A stretch of 64,000 nt of DNA from Botryococcus braunii (Eukaryota; Chlorophyta; Trebouxiophyceae). This document shows positions 9,311 to 20,752 of the stretch, in pieces. A program made the translations under genes and the position numbers. The notes under the pieces were generated by a model. The model saw nothing but the letters and a program-made list of their open reading frames with translations. It was not told where the DNA came from and ran no database searches. How positions within the stretch are numbered: position 1 is the first letter of the stretch; each line of letters opens with the position of its first letter. The stretch is taken from NCBI GenBank assembly GCA_002005505.1, contig KV908534.1:107934-171933 (forward strand). Reading direction: 5' to 3'.

Positions 9311-9323
9311 AGGCAAGGGGAAG
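9311..9323 (+). other. Copia-2 polypurine tract
   Basis: AGGCAAGGGGAAG lies immediately 5' of the 3' LTR. The identical 13-mer precedes the 3' LTRs of Copia-1 (13247-13259) and Copia-3 (36769-36781). Its role is plus-strand priming. Confidence 0.9.
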
Positions 9324-10014
9324 TGTTGTGTTAATTAATTTTATGCCTTTCCCTCAGAGGAGTAATAATGGCAAGTCTCCGTATGAAGACAATACCAATT
9401 AGGAAAGAGAGGCAGAACCCTGAGTTCTGCCAGGCAATACATGCATTTGAACGAAGACTATCATAACGCAAGTTACAGACACGTTTGTAGAAAGGAGGCA
9501 TATGGGGCAAGCACGGATAGGGAAGGCACTTGGTTGGAACTATAGTGGCACTCCGGGTGTCTATCAATCAGTTGCTAACCAGTCCTTGACTTGTATATGT
9601 CCGTGCCTACTTAACAACGCACAAGTAGGAGGACATCGTCTAACACCCTCCGTGCCGCCACCATGCAGGTGACTTAATCCTTATTGTATTCCTGGATTTA
9701 GCACTCAGATGAACATTGTTAGAACATGTTAGACATATAGAGTTGAGTTTAGCTCATCGGACAAAGTAATGAACACGACCTGGGTGAGAGCAGGTTAGGC
9801 GTGTTTGAACTGCGTCACCTTGTTAGGAGAGATGAGAGATATTGTAACACTTGGTTGGAACTATAGTGGCACTCCGGGTGTCTATCAATCAGTTGCTAAC
9901 CAGTCCTTGACTTGTATATGTCCGTGCCTACTTAACAACGCACAAGTAGGAGGACATCGTCTAACACCCTCCGTGCCGCCACCATGCAGGATACGCCAAG
10001 CCCAGAATATTTCA
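9324..10014 (+). repeat. Copia-2 3' LTR
   Basis: 691 bp, same as the 5' LTR apart from one observed base, including the internal 142-bp duplication. Followed by the target duplication ACAAG at 10015-10019. Confidence 0.96.
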
Positions 10015-13000
10015 ACAAGGGAAACATTCTCGCCCCCCCTTTCCAGCTTCCTCTAGGCCTGCAGAGAGTGTGTTAGATAGAGTGCATGTGGACACTGTGG
10101 GGCCCATTTCACCAGCTGCCATCACGGGAGAGCGTTTTTGGGTTCTTGTGGTTGATGAAAAATCCCATCTGATAGCCTCATTGGCAGTAAAGTCGAAAGA
10201 AGCCATTCCCAAGGCCCTCATTGAGCTCTTGAAGTACTGGCAGACATTTCATGAGAAAGTGGTGAAGTGTGTGAGATCTGATAGAGGGACAGGATTAGAG
10301 CGCACAAGGACCCTGTTGGTGCACGCTGCAGCAGACCCTTCCTTGTGGAAGGAGGCATGGAGTCTGCCACCCTGCTTACAACGTGGGCCCCACCACAGGC
10401 AGGCCTCTGACCCCTACTGAGATTTCTATGGGGTAAAGCCTGATGTTGCTTCCTTGCGCACATGGGGCTGTGTGGCACATGTTCACATTCCCCCAGGTCA
10501 GCGGTCTGTATTTGGACCAAAGACCATTCCAGGCATGTTCATGGGTATTGCCCACAGTCAAGGCCTATAGAGTGTACGTAGGCAATGGTGTATGGAAAGA
10601 GAGCAGGGAGTTACATTCCTTGAGCATTTGAGAGGGGGGAGAGAGTGGGTATGTCTAAGGTGCAACCTGGATCCTCTCAATGGCTCTCAGGAGCGTCCTT
10701 GCAGGGCAGGGGAGGCAATTCCAATGTCCCCAGCTCACCAACAGCCATTCCCGTGAATTTTTGGGAAGCAGAGGATGACCCAGTGGTGGAGTGCAAGCCC
10801 ACTGGATCTCCTGCTACCACTGCCAGCTCTCCAGAGGATCACAGCAGGCTGAGGAGCTCAGTCGGACCTGTGGCTGGAGCCCCCAGCAGCCAGGATGGTT
10901 CCCCTGCCACTTCAGAGACCTCACAGCAGTCATGGTCAGTGCTGGGCCATCTTCAAAATTTAGCTCGGGGGGGTGCTGAAGCGCACTCGCAGCTGGACAA
11001 ACTGCAGAAGATGCAGGAGGGGGTCAGGTTCCAGGGGAAGTCTCAACATAGACTTCCCCCAGGAACCACCCTCACAAGGGATCAGCGTTATGAACAGCGC
11101 CAGGCTAGGAGGGACTCAGTAGGGGTCCCCATGCATGACCCTGGCTCAGGCCAGGTACTTGTGAGTGAGCCACCCTCGGTAGGTCTCCCTGATTTGCAGA
11201 GGCAGGTTGAGACAGGGGAGGCTATGCTTGGAGAAGATGTTAGCGAGAAGAGTAGTGGGCTAGAAGTGCCAGCAGCAGGGGAAGCACGTAGCCAAGTTGA
11301 GCTGGGAACCAGTCATGCTTATGGGGTGCAGCCTGACACAGTAGGCGCAGCTCAGGAAAGTCAGAGTAGTGTACCTAGGTGTGAGTCCAGGAGAGAGAGA
11401 GAGCTGCTGCTTCCACCTGCATTGAGAAAGGTGAGAGATTGTAATGGTGGAGCGCATGAGTCTGGCAGTTCAAGAGAGAGAGTTGGGGAGGGCTCTGGCA
11501 GTTCTGGCTGTACTGCAGGATCTCAACATAAGGTACAAAATGTACCTTATTCTGGGAACCAGGATCAGAGGAATATAAAAGACAACAGTCCCAGGAGTGC
11601 TGACAGTACTGCAGAGTCTCAGCATAAGGTACAAAATGTACCTTATGTCAAGCTGGGAAAGGTTCACGTGCCATCTAACCTGAGGGAAGCCCAATGCTCC
11701 CTCAGTGGGATTTTTGGCAACAAGCAATGAGGGAAGAGATGGATTCCCTTGATACCCATGAGGTTCTAGAGTATGTGGACAGACCACATGGACAAAAAGT
11801 TATTCCTGTCCATTGGATATTCTCCACTAAAATTGATGCACATGGGAATGTTACTCGCTTTAAAGCGAGGTTAGTTGCCCAAGGGTGTAGACAGATCCCT
11901 GGGATAGATGTTGGGGAGGTATTTGCACCCACCAGCAGCTATGGGGCAAGGAGGGCTGTGCTGGCAGTGGCTGCCACACAGAATCTTGAGATCCACCAAG
12001 TGGATATCAAGACGGCTTTTCTCAATGGAGAGTTGGAGGAAGAGGTCTATGTGACCCAACCACCAGGATTTGAGAATGGCAACACGAGGGTTGTGTGCAA
12101 GCTCAGGAAGGCACTATACGGTCTAAAACAAGCCCCACGGGCTTGGCACAAGACCTTGACCGACAAGTTGAGCGTGATGGGGTATAGTGTGTGCAAGAGC
12201 GATGCGGGTGTATACATCAGGAGGGCCCCTGATGGTAACCTGTCCTTTATTCTTGTTTATGTTGATGATCTTCTCATAGTTGCCAGATTGGTTGCAGAGA
12301 TTGAGTGGGGGAAAGAGTTGTTGAAGAAGGACTTCACCATCCATGATTTGGGGAGGTGAATGATTTCCTGGGGTGTCAGGTCCTACGCAATAGAGTTCAG
12401 AGCACTATTTCCATGAGTTGCACTCCCAAGATTGATGCTCTTGTGGAAAAGTTTGGGGTTGCTGATGATGGGCGTGTGGTTGATACCCCCATGTCCAAGG
12501 ACTTCGTGGCTAGCAGCAGACCCGAGTCCTCAGATGGTATGTCACATGGGGCAGGTACCCCACTGCCACCTGGTCATCGTACTGTGAGTTGATTGGATCG
12601 TTGCTATATATTGCCAATACGACCCGGCCTGACATTTCTCAGGCGGTTGGAGTGTTGTCAAGGTATAGAATGACACCCACTACCTCACACTGGAATGAGG
12701 CCATTCGAGTGCTGAAGTACTTGAGAGATACGAGAGAATTAGCTCTTACTCTGGGTGGAAAGGGGCCTGAGCTAGAAGGCTATGTTGATGCCGACTATGC
12801 TGGGGACCTGGACCACAGGTATTCCACCACTGGCTATGTTCTATCAGTCTATGGTAGTGCCGTGGTTTGGGGAAGCAAGAAGCAGAGCTCAGTTGCTACC
12901 TCAACTGTGCAAGCCGAGTTTATGGCAGCCGGCCATATTGTGAAGGAAGCCAACTGGCTTAGGGGCTTCTTGGAAGAGATTGGAGCTGCACCTTGGAGGG

Positions 13001-13239
13001 TCAAAATTTTCTGTGACAACCAAGGATGCATTTCCAATTTACGGAACCCCCTTTATTCCAAATTCACAAAGCATGTTGCAGTAAGCTTCCACTATGCTAG
13101 GGAAGCTATGGCACTTGGGCAGGTAGATATCCTCTATGTAGAATCTGCTCGAAATGTGGCTGACATTATGACCAAGCCACTTGCTACGCCCGTGTTTGTT
13201 GGTCATCGTGATTCACTAGGTTTGAGAAGATACACGTAA
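10015..13239 (+). pseudogene. Copia-1 integrase-RT-RNase H, 3' part (decayed)
   Basis: Continues Copia-1 after the Copia-2 insertion. The integrase has VHVDTVGP (about 10084), but some 40 codons after DRGT (near 10290) are missing compared with Copia-3. That loss includes the PQQNG..E catalytic region. Frame changes occur near 10420-10645, around 11694-11730, at ~12356 (two bases lost next to GATTTGGGG) and ~12585 (one base lost in CATCGTACTG). RT YVDDLLIVA (about 12260) and RNase H DADYAGDLDHRYSTTG (about 12790) are otherwise well preserved and nearly identical to Copia-3. The gag-pol spacer (10645-11680) has two AAGGTAC/GTACCTT palindromes. It cannot make a functional integrase. Confidence 0.92.
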
Positions 13240-13259
13240 AGCATGCAGGCAAGGGGAAG

Positions 13260-13947
13260 TGTTGAGTTGTGAACATACATTATAGAATGCCTTGTGCTTT
13301 AGGTGATCTTCAAATGTACATTATTAGGATACGGGACCACTATCCACATAAGGTACCTCGAGACACGTTCGGATGAGGTCTATTTCGAACATAAGGTACA
13401 ATCTGATCTTGATTACGCGTTAGTGTGAAAGGACTATTAAAGCTGCGATCACCGCATAGTCGAGCAACTGGTTTGGAAAGATACTGGGCACATAAGGATG
13501 CCAATCTTGTTCATGCAGTTGCATGTGTCTAAAGAGCAGACAGTCGTCCAGGACTGTAGCTGGAGAGGCACGAACTTACGACCTGTCTGCTTGCTTACAG
13601 GGTGTGTATTGGTAATGTGTTCATGTTTGATTGCTTGTTTGTAAGTGAACCATCTTAGTGTACAATCAAGTCTCCCAAACAGCTAAGGGACGGAGTCTTG
13701 ATTGAGTATAGGAAGGTACTTGCTTTCAGCCGTCAGGAGCTTATCCGTGTGTAGATGCTCATTGACAGATCAACGTGTACACGGAACTGGTTTGGAAAGA
13801 TACTGGGCACATAAGGATGCCAGTCTTGTTCATGCAGTTGCATGTGTCTAAACAGCAGACAGTCGTCCAGGACTGTAGCTGGAGAGGCACGAACTTACGA
13901 CCTGTCTGCTGGCTTACAGGATACGCCACTGCCCATAACCTTTTACA
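13260..13947 (+). repeat. Copia-1 3' LTR
   Basis: 688 bp, TGTTGAGTTG...TTTTACA, preceded by the polypurine tract AGGCAAGGGGAAG. Compared with the 5' LTR it lacks 14 bp after the first repeat unit (CAG|GGTGTG instead of CAG|GTGCGG...CAGGGTGTG). This removes the GT of the presumed splice donor. Confidence 0.94.
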
Positions 13948-14125
13948 ATGTCCTTGTCTCTACTCTTCGACACACAGTAGAGCAGACCGTGGTTAACACC
14001 TTCCGTGCTGCCACTGCACAGGTAACGTGATTGTGAATGGTATAGAACATTTGAAGGCTCTGTAAGCCTTTGGTATATCATATTGAGTGTATGTGCTTGG
14101 CTTTCTTATCATCGGACAATGAGAA
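13948..14125 (+). repeat. Copia-5: fragment of a fifth Copia LTR
   Basis: 13953-14020 matches the Copia-4 LTR repeat unit (TCTCTACT...CACACAGTAGAG and CCTTCCGTGCTGCCAC.....CACAG). Unlike Copia-4 it is followed by GTAACGTG, as in the duplicated LTR forms. The next ~100 bp match the Copia-2 inter-copy spacer loosely (ATCGGACAA..AATGA). It appears to be the target into which Copia-1 (left) and Gyp-1 (right) inserted. Its limits are approximate. Confidence 0.65.
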
Positions 14126-14375
14126 TGATCCTACGTTGGAGAGGATCCGACGGAAGAGTTTAGGAAAGATTCGCAAGATTGTTACAAAGGAGCAACCGCC
14201 CAGACCACCATCCACGTCCAAGTCCCTTTCCCATAATATAAGGCTATGTTCTAGTCTAACTATAATTATTATATCACTAACTCACCCCCGCTACTCCACG
14301 GTGCTTCGTCCCATAAGGTCGCGTCACACCGCGTCAGAGATTCGGCAGTACAACTGTACCGGAATCCCTCTAACA
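14126..14375 (-). repeat. Gyp-1 3' LTR
   Basis: On the minus strand it begins TGTTAGAGGGATTCC at 14375, directly after a polypurine tract (AAGAGGGGGAGGG, 14376-14388). The outer end is set near 14126 (TGATCC on the plus strand) by analogy with Gyp-8, where the LTR edge is TGATAC; 14120 is also possible. Confidence 0.6.
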
Positions 14376-14843
14376 CCCTCCCCCTCTTATTCTTTGGCCG
14401 TCCCGGCAAAGACGAGTGAGGAGACTAACTAGTCCTAGCCCTCGGTGGTCTTGTCTGACGTCCCCAGCTCCATGTCAGACCCCTTCCAAGTCCAATGTCC
14501 AGTCCCAGTCCCTTACACATATACTGAAGGACGAAAGTCTAAGTCTATGTCCGAGTCCCAACACAAGTCCCAATACGAGGTCCAAGTCCCAAGTAACTTA
14601 ATGCCATCACCCTACTATTCACGTTGCAAGTTGAGCATCTAAGGCAGCAATAGTCAAGTCCCGCGAGTGAGCAGCCCGTGCCACACGCACCCGAAGCAAT
14701 CAGCTTGTATTACGTAAGCCCCGTCCCATGCCATGCTCTCGTACTAGGATACCCCCAAGGTACACTCTGGTGTGCCTGTCCAAAGCTTCCCTGATGGCCA
14801 AGGATGTACCAAGGGGCCGACCCGACCTCCCAGGGTGACTAAA
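14376..14843 (-). other. Gyp-1 3' untranslated region
   Basis: No coding capacity recognised. Rich in short AGTCC/GTCC-type repeats. The part next to the pol stop (14730-14835) resembles the same position in Gyp-8, supporting common descent. Confidence 0.6.
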
Positions 14844-17800
14844 CTAACGCTTTCGTTTCTTTTTCCCATCTCCCTTGGCCTTCACCCTGTGGTTATCCCA
14901 ATACGTCTGCAACGCCTCCCGCGCGCGTCCAAAATGATCCTCAGGCTCCCATGTATTATTGATATCTTCGTACCCTGTCCACTTAATGAGATACTCGCGT
15001 TTAACTTGTCGCCCTCGTCCCTTTTTCTCCCTATGTGCTAACACAGCCTCCACCTCATACTCCAATTCACCATATATCACCTCTGGTGGAGGTGGAGGTT
15101 GAACACTACCGTCACTACGGTAAGGCTTTAACAAGGAAACATGAAACACATAATGAAACACGCATTGACTTGGGTAACCGTAACTTAAACGCTACCACTC
15201 TATCCACACCTCTATCTATAACAAAGGGACCTATAAAGCGTGGCAGTAACTTCCGAGTACGCGTATGCTTGAACTTAATGTCTATGCTAGATAATAGCAC
15301 CTGTTGCCCTACCTCGAAGGTTGGACCATGACGACGATGACGGTCTGCGTACGCTTTCATACGATCCTGGGCAGCCTTGAGGCACTGCCGAGCCCGTTCA
15401 ACATCATAACGCATGCGGCGTACAAATTCTTGTGCCGCTGGGACATAGTCATCTCCTAAGAAGCGTACGGTCATCCGAGAAGGTAAAACTTCTTGGAAAG
15501 GTATCCTTGGGTCCTGCCCAAAAGTCAGCCTAAACGGCGTAGAATTTATAGACGCTTGATATGTATTATTATACACAAACTCAGCCTCAAAAAGATGTAC
15601 GTCCCAATCCGTATGCCTACCCGTTACATAATGACGTAGATAGTCTTCTAGAATACGGTTTACCCTTTCGGTCTGCCCATCCGTTTGTGGATGGAAGGCC
15701 GTGGAGAGAGCGTTACGACACCCCGTGAGCTTAAACAGCTCTGAACAAAACTTATTGACCCAACGGGGGTCCCAATCACTAACTATCTCCATGGGAAAAC
15801 CATGTAATGTAAATACTCTAGTCCTAAGCAGGTTGGCAATGTCTACTGCATCGGCCTCCGTCCAAGTGGCAGCAAAGTGTGCACACTTAGAGAGACGGTC
15901 CACTACTACCCATATGGCATCATGCCCAGACTTAGTTTTAGGCAAGCCAGTGATCAAGTCCATTGAAATGGATTGCCACTTCCTAGTAGGTATCTCCAGG
16001 GGATGCAAAAGTCCCGCTGGAAGTTGTGAGGAGGCTTTTACACGTTGACAACTGTCACAATGGGCCACAAAATCTCGAACATCCTCATAAACTCCTGGCC
16101 ACCACCAAGATCTAGCCACCAACTCTAAGGTACAATCCCGCCCAAGGTGGCCCACCACTGGTGGCCCGTGGAGATTTTCTAAGACCTCCCTGCGTAGATT
16201 ATACTTGGTCCCTTCCCTATCCACATGATGCGAGGGAACGTACACACGCGAGTTTTTATAGAATAACCCATTCCTAAAGGTTACCTTACCACGGTTTTGC
16301 CGTCGCTGGAGCCATGGATCACCTAAACTAGCCTGTTTGATACGGTCCAGCCACACGCCCTCCTCTCCGGGATGCGAGGGTAGGGTGATAGCGCCTGCAG
16401 TGACTCCAACCCCCATCGCCCCTGCAGTCCTTTCAGCATGTGCGGGCCCCATAAAATCAGGGTAACGCGAGATTGGGTCGGCAGGGTTTTGTCGACCTGG
16501 TGCCCAGACCCACTCTATGCTAAACTTTTGCAAGAACTCGGCCCACCGCGCCCGTCGAGGTGTTAGTGAGGACTGTTCCTGTAAGAAACTATTTGACTTA
16601 TGGTCTGTAATGACCTTAAAGGACTTTCCTAACAAGTAACACCGCCACTCCTTTAAAGCACACATGACCCCGGCCAACTCTTTCTCGGTTGTAGAGTAGT
16701 TTCTCTCCGCATCACTTAATTTTTTGCTGAATTATGCTACCGGCCTATCATTCTGCAGTAAGATTGCCCCTACCCCTACATCACTGGCATCGGAAATGAT
16801 CTTGAGCTCAACGGCCTTGGTCACATCCGGCAACACTAACACAGGTGCGGAGGTTAGAGCGTCCTTAATTCGTTGAAATGCATGTTGTTCTACCTCCCCC
16901 CATGCCCAAGGACGTTTGGTACTAGTCAAGGATGTCAAAGGTGCTGCAATGATACTGTAACGCGCGATAAACTAACGAAAATAATTGGCCAATCCGAGAA
17001 ATTGCCTTACGTGTTGTACGCTAGAAGGCGTGGGCCATTTATTAATTACCTCGATCTTCTCTGGATCAGGTTTAAGCCCATCCTTCCCCACTAAATGTCC
17101 TAAGTATTTAAGTTCGTGTGTGAGAAAGTTACATTTAGACAACTTAGCATACAACTGATGTTCCCTTAAGCGGTCTAGCACCCGCTTGAGGTGGTGCATA
17201 TGGTCCTCTGAAGTTTTACTGTATACTAACAAGTCATCAAGATAAACAACAACAAATCCTTCTCGGACAAAGTCATGAAAGATAGTGTTCATTAAACGCT
17301 GGAATGTTGCTGGGGCATTAGTGAGCCCAAATGGTAAAAGTAAAAATTCATAAGAACCAAAGGGAGTCCGGAAAGCTGTCTTCGGTATATCGGAATCCAA
17401 AAGTCTAACTTGGTGGTATCCAGACAAGAGATCGAAAGAAGAGAAATGTTTTGCACCTTGTAATTTGTCAAGCAAGTCGTCTATCCTAGGCAAGGGATAT
17501 TTATCTTTGACAGTCAAGTTGTTGATGGCCCTATAGTCTATAACCATCCGGAATGTGCCTTCTTTTTTTCGTACAAACAGGATGGGACTGCCATAAGGTG
17601 AAGCACTTGGCCTTATCAAACCTTGCTGAAGCAATTCTTCCACCTGCTTTTTACATTCTTCTAATTCAAGATGAGAAAGACGATACGTTGGCCTACAAGG
17701 GGGTCTGTGTCCCGGGTCCATTGGAATAGTGTGCGAGACTTGCCGCACGGGCGGCAAGCTCGGCAATTTAGTGGAAAACCTATCCACATACTCCTTCAAT

Positions 17801-18873
17801 AAATCTTTTAGAGCATCGGGTTTTTCCAGCAACTCTATGACACGACGGGAGTTTTCATTTTATTGGCCTTCGGCACCCAACAAGTCCTCTTCCCAAGGGT
17901 TCAACTGTTCTGAAGCCATGGCGGCTGCAGAAAATATCTTTTGCACCTCTGGGGTCATTTCATCCAATGTAACAGTAGTAGTACCTTCTTTTGAATCCCC
18001 GGTGCTTATTCGCACAAGTCCCCAGAATGCTTGCGCACCCTTACGCAAGTACCGGCAAGCTGTCACCGCACCTACCACCTTTGGCGGTCCTCTCCGCTGA
18101 TTTCCCCAGTAGTGAGTAGGTGTGTTGGACAGACTAACATAGTTGTGTTTTGCTCGGAGGTAACACATGTTATTCCCATAGTTTAAAATTACCCCCCGAG
18201 CCCGTAGAAAATCTTGCCCCAAAATAACATCTACCCCATCCAAAAGTGTATCGCATACAATGTAATGTGAGAGGCTAAGTGTATTCTTAACCGAGCCGTG
18301 CCCGCTGACTTCATCGTTTGACCATCTGCCAACTGAATGTTGACACTTTCAGTATTCGGCCTGATTCCCAATGTTTATTAAGAAAGAAGCTCTAGCAAAA
18401 GAGTGGGTTGCTCCGGAGTCCATAAGAGCAGTACCCCATACCCCACTTACGTTAACATTAAAAATCATATGTAAACTTCTGTTACTAAAAGCCTGTGCAA
18501 AGCTTATGTTATACTTGGGGGCAGCATAAAAAGTTCTGAAAGAGTAGGGAGTATTTCTATCTTTCTTACCCTGCCTAACTAATTTCATTCCCTTGATGAG
18601 AGAGTAAACACTATGAACTTTAGAAACTTTTTCCCCTAATAAGAAACACGCCGATAAGTGTGGGTTTTTCAATTGTGCCTCTAAAAAGGACCCTAACACT
18701 TCTGCTTTTCCAGGGGATACAATCACAAAGGAAGGTCTAGAAGTGCCATCTTCAAGCACTACATCTCCTTCCTCTTGTGTAAATCGACAATGAAGCAAAG
18801 TTTCAAGTGTTTTCTGTTGTTCAGAATAAAATTTGTCGAGACAAGTAAAATTTGGGGAATGTAAGTTTGCCAT
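14844..18873 (-). pseudogene. Gyp-1 protease-RT-RNase H-integrase-chromodomain (decayed)
   Basis: The pol region starts at the ATG at 18873, directly after a TAA that ends the RG-rich gag tail in the same frame (TAAATGG). Protease: ALMDSGATHSF (~18430). RT: YLDDLLVYS (~17230). RNase H: ISDASDVGVGAILL (~16780). Integrase: zinc finger with DSCQRVK, core DLITGLP, and SDWD where relatives have SDRD (~15770), then TDGQTERVNR. Chromodomain: EYEVEAVL...WEPEDHF (~15060-14920). In-frame stops interrupt it near 18347, 17858, 16972 and 16735, and a frameshift falls near 15150. The chromodomain is expected to direct integration to modified histones, as in chromoviruses. The copy is inactive. Confidence 0.9.
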
Positions 18874-19039
18874 TTAATATCTCCCCCTTCCCCTTCTTCC
18901 TCCTCCTCCTCTGCCTCTGCCCCTGCCTCTGCCCCAGCCCCATCCTCTGCCCCTGCCCCTGCCTTGTCCATATCCCTGCACCATCCCTGCCCCTGCTGGC
19001 AGAGCCTATGGGGCAGGGAGACCACGAATGGCCCCCCTA

Positions 19040-19517
19040 TGTAACGGAATGCGAGGATTTCCGAGCATTTCGGGACATTTGCGGGAGACGCCCTTTGGCG
19101 CCATACTGCACGCCCGTGGGAGCCACGTGGTTAGCCGCTCGAACGAGAGTAGCACCTTCCGTCGGTGATGGTTGCTTACGCCATGCACAGTTGGCACTCC
19201 GTCATTGCGTGTGTTTGATAACAATAGTTGTCACCGTTAGCACGCCAGCGAGTGGACGATCTAGGGCTCTCACGAAGAATAGAGGGACATAAGTCGTACA
19301 TGGGCCGAGTCCGAATCATAGGCGTCCCCTGGCTAGGAACCCGCGTGCCGAGTAGATTAACACGAGAGGACAGAACTGGAGAAACCACAAGGGTAAGCTG
19401 TGTGGTGGGGTGGTTCTTGTAAACGCTTGTTTGCCCCAAGTGACGGACCTCGTGTCGCGCCTCGTTCCTTGCTCCCCTCCTGCCTTACTTCCTTATAAAT
19501 TCCGCTGAGTTATTACA
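19040..19517 (+). repeat. Gyp-2 extra LTR in inverted orientation
   Basis: 478 bp, TGTAACGGAATGCG...GAGTTATTACA, the reverse complement of 19520-19998 and 39414-39891 with only a few differences. Its U5 end abuts the U5 end of the neighbouring LTR across AA. It is preceded by CCCTA and not by a plus-strand polypurine tract, so it is not the 3' LTR of a separate plus-strand element. Confidence 0.93.
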
Positions 19518-19519
19518 AA

Positions 19520-19998
19520 TGTAATAACTCAGCGGAATTTATAAGGAAGTAAGGCAGGAGGGGAGCAAGGAACGAGGCGCGACACGAGGTCCGTCACTTT
19601 GGGGCAAACAAGCGTTTACAAGAACCACCCCACCACACAGCTTACCCTTGTGGTTTCTCCAGTTCTGTCCTCTCGTGTTAATCTACTCGGCACGCGGGTT
19701 CCTAGCCAGGGGACGCCTATGATTCGGACTCGGCCCATGTACGACTTATGTCCCTCTATTCTTCGTGAGAGCCCTAGATCGTCCACTCGCTGGCGTGCTA
19801 ACGGTGACAACTATTGTTATCAAACACACGCAATGACGGAGTGCCAACTATGCATGGCGTAAGCAACCATCACCGACGGAAGGTGCTACTCGCGTTCGAG
19901 CGGCTAACCACGTGGCTCCCACGGGCGTGCAGTATGGCGCCAAAGGGCGTCTCCCGCAAATGTCCCGAAATGCTCGGAAATCCTCGCATTCCGTTACA
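19520..19998 (-). repeat. Gyp-2 3' LTR
   Basis: 479 bp, one extra T in a short run compared with the other copies. The polypurine tract on the minus strand (AAGGGGGGATAA, 19999-20010) precedes its U3 end. Confidence 0.93.
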
Positions 19999-20752
19999 TT
20001 ATCCCCCCCTTAGTCCTTTGCATGTCCTCATGCAAACCCACTCGAGGATTTTCACTGAGAAGAACAACCAGAGAAACCGGTAAACTGGACGGCCCAAACC
20101 TCCAACTGCCTTCTGACCCCTGCCGAATTGGTGGTTCATGGGGTCCCCACTTCCAATGTATAATATCTCCAAGTAAACACTTCCTTGCCATTTATTTATT
20201 TTTTATGGCTTTTCTAGTACACTAGGTAGACTTGCGTCTAATCTTATTCGAAGAACAAACATGAAGAAATAAACGTTCAAACATGAAAAACAAGTGTCCC
20301 ATTTCCCAAGTCCAAGAGAACAGAAAAATCTAATCCAAAAACATACAACACAAAAGAATAATTAAAGTGCTTAAGTCCAAAAAGTAGGGAACTTCCATGA
20401 AGACGTTCCATGCTCCCAATGAGTCCCGTTCCCGTAATGGATGATCCCAAGTCAACATACTGTACAAATCCACATAAGGTACATATTCCAGTTCATGCCG
20501 AACGACTCGGGTTGCATTGGCTCTGAACCATGATCCAAAAGGAACAAACAAAGAAACAAAGTCCACCGTTCCCAAAAGTCCCAACAACACAAACTTCCAA
20601 GGTCCAAGATTTCAAGAGAGTCCAAGTCCCCCTATTGACATAGACAGTCCAAGACCTACCAGTCACATAGAAGAGAGCAAAGATCTGTGCGGACCCTAAA
20701 GAGAGCAAAGACAAGGTAACCGACCGGAGGAGCGGGCAGCAGGGGAAAGGCC
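19999..20752 (-). other. Gyp-2 3' untranslated region
   Basis: No gene recognised. An ACATAAGGTAC motif of the type found in the Copia LTRs occurs near 20473-20483. Confidence 0.55.

Larger units (their letters stand above)
2875..10014 (+). mobile_element. Copia-2: complete, apparently young Ty1/copia element
   Basis: A 7140-bp element with 691-bp LTRs (2875-3565 and 9324-10014) differing, as far as I can read, at one base (a/g near 2935 and 9384). The 5-bp target duplication ACAAG is at 2870-2874 and 10015-10019. All parts are present: half-tRNA primer site, leader ORF, uninterrupted 1800-codon gag-pol and polypurine tract. LTR termini are TGTTGT...TTTCA. It inserted into Copia-1. Confidence 0.97.
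1..13947 (+). mobile_element. Copia-1: decayed Ty1/copia LTR retrotransposon, split by Copia-2
   Basis: Two related LTRs (1-659 and 13260-13947) flank gag and pol remains in the Copia order gag-protease-integrase-RT-RNaseH. Copia-2 (2875-10014) sits in the GAG-pre-integrase region. Joining 2874 to 10020 restores the sequence seen intact in Copia-3 near 33405. The left LTR lacks about its first 42 bases, which lie outside the window, so its target-site duplication cannot be checked. The LTRs differ at roughly ten to twelve sites plus a 14-bp deletion, so it is clearly older than Copia-2. The coding region carries frameshifts and an integrase deletion. Copia-3 is its closest relative here. Confidence 0.93.
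14126..19034 (-). mobile_element. Gyp-1: decayed chromodomain Ty3/gypsy element, 5' end lost
   Basis: Reading leftward: a gag RG-rich tail (about 19030-18880), protease, RT, RNase H, integrase, chromodomain, a 3' untranslated region and a 3' LTR. It is related to Gyp-8, sharing a block just downstream of the stop (14730-14835 against 62030-62125). At least three in-frame stops and one frameshift are present. The gag N-terminus and 5' LTR are absent. After removing Gyp-2 and Gyp-4, a few gag codons may continue at 46504-46517. Confidence 0.87.

Noticed and set aside
19176..19862. Conserved small proteins encoded in repeated ORFs (also near 39492-39755)
   Set aside because: They are frames inside the Gyp-2 LTR copies and appear identical because the LTRs are. 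No start context or domain supports translation.
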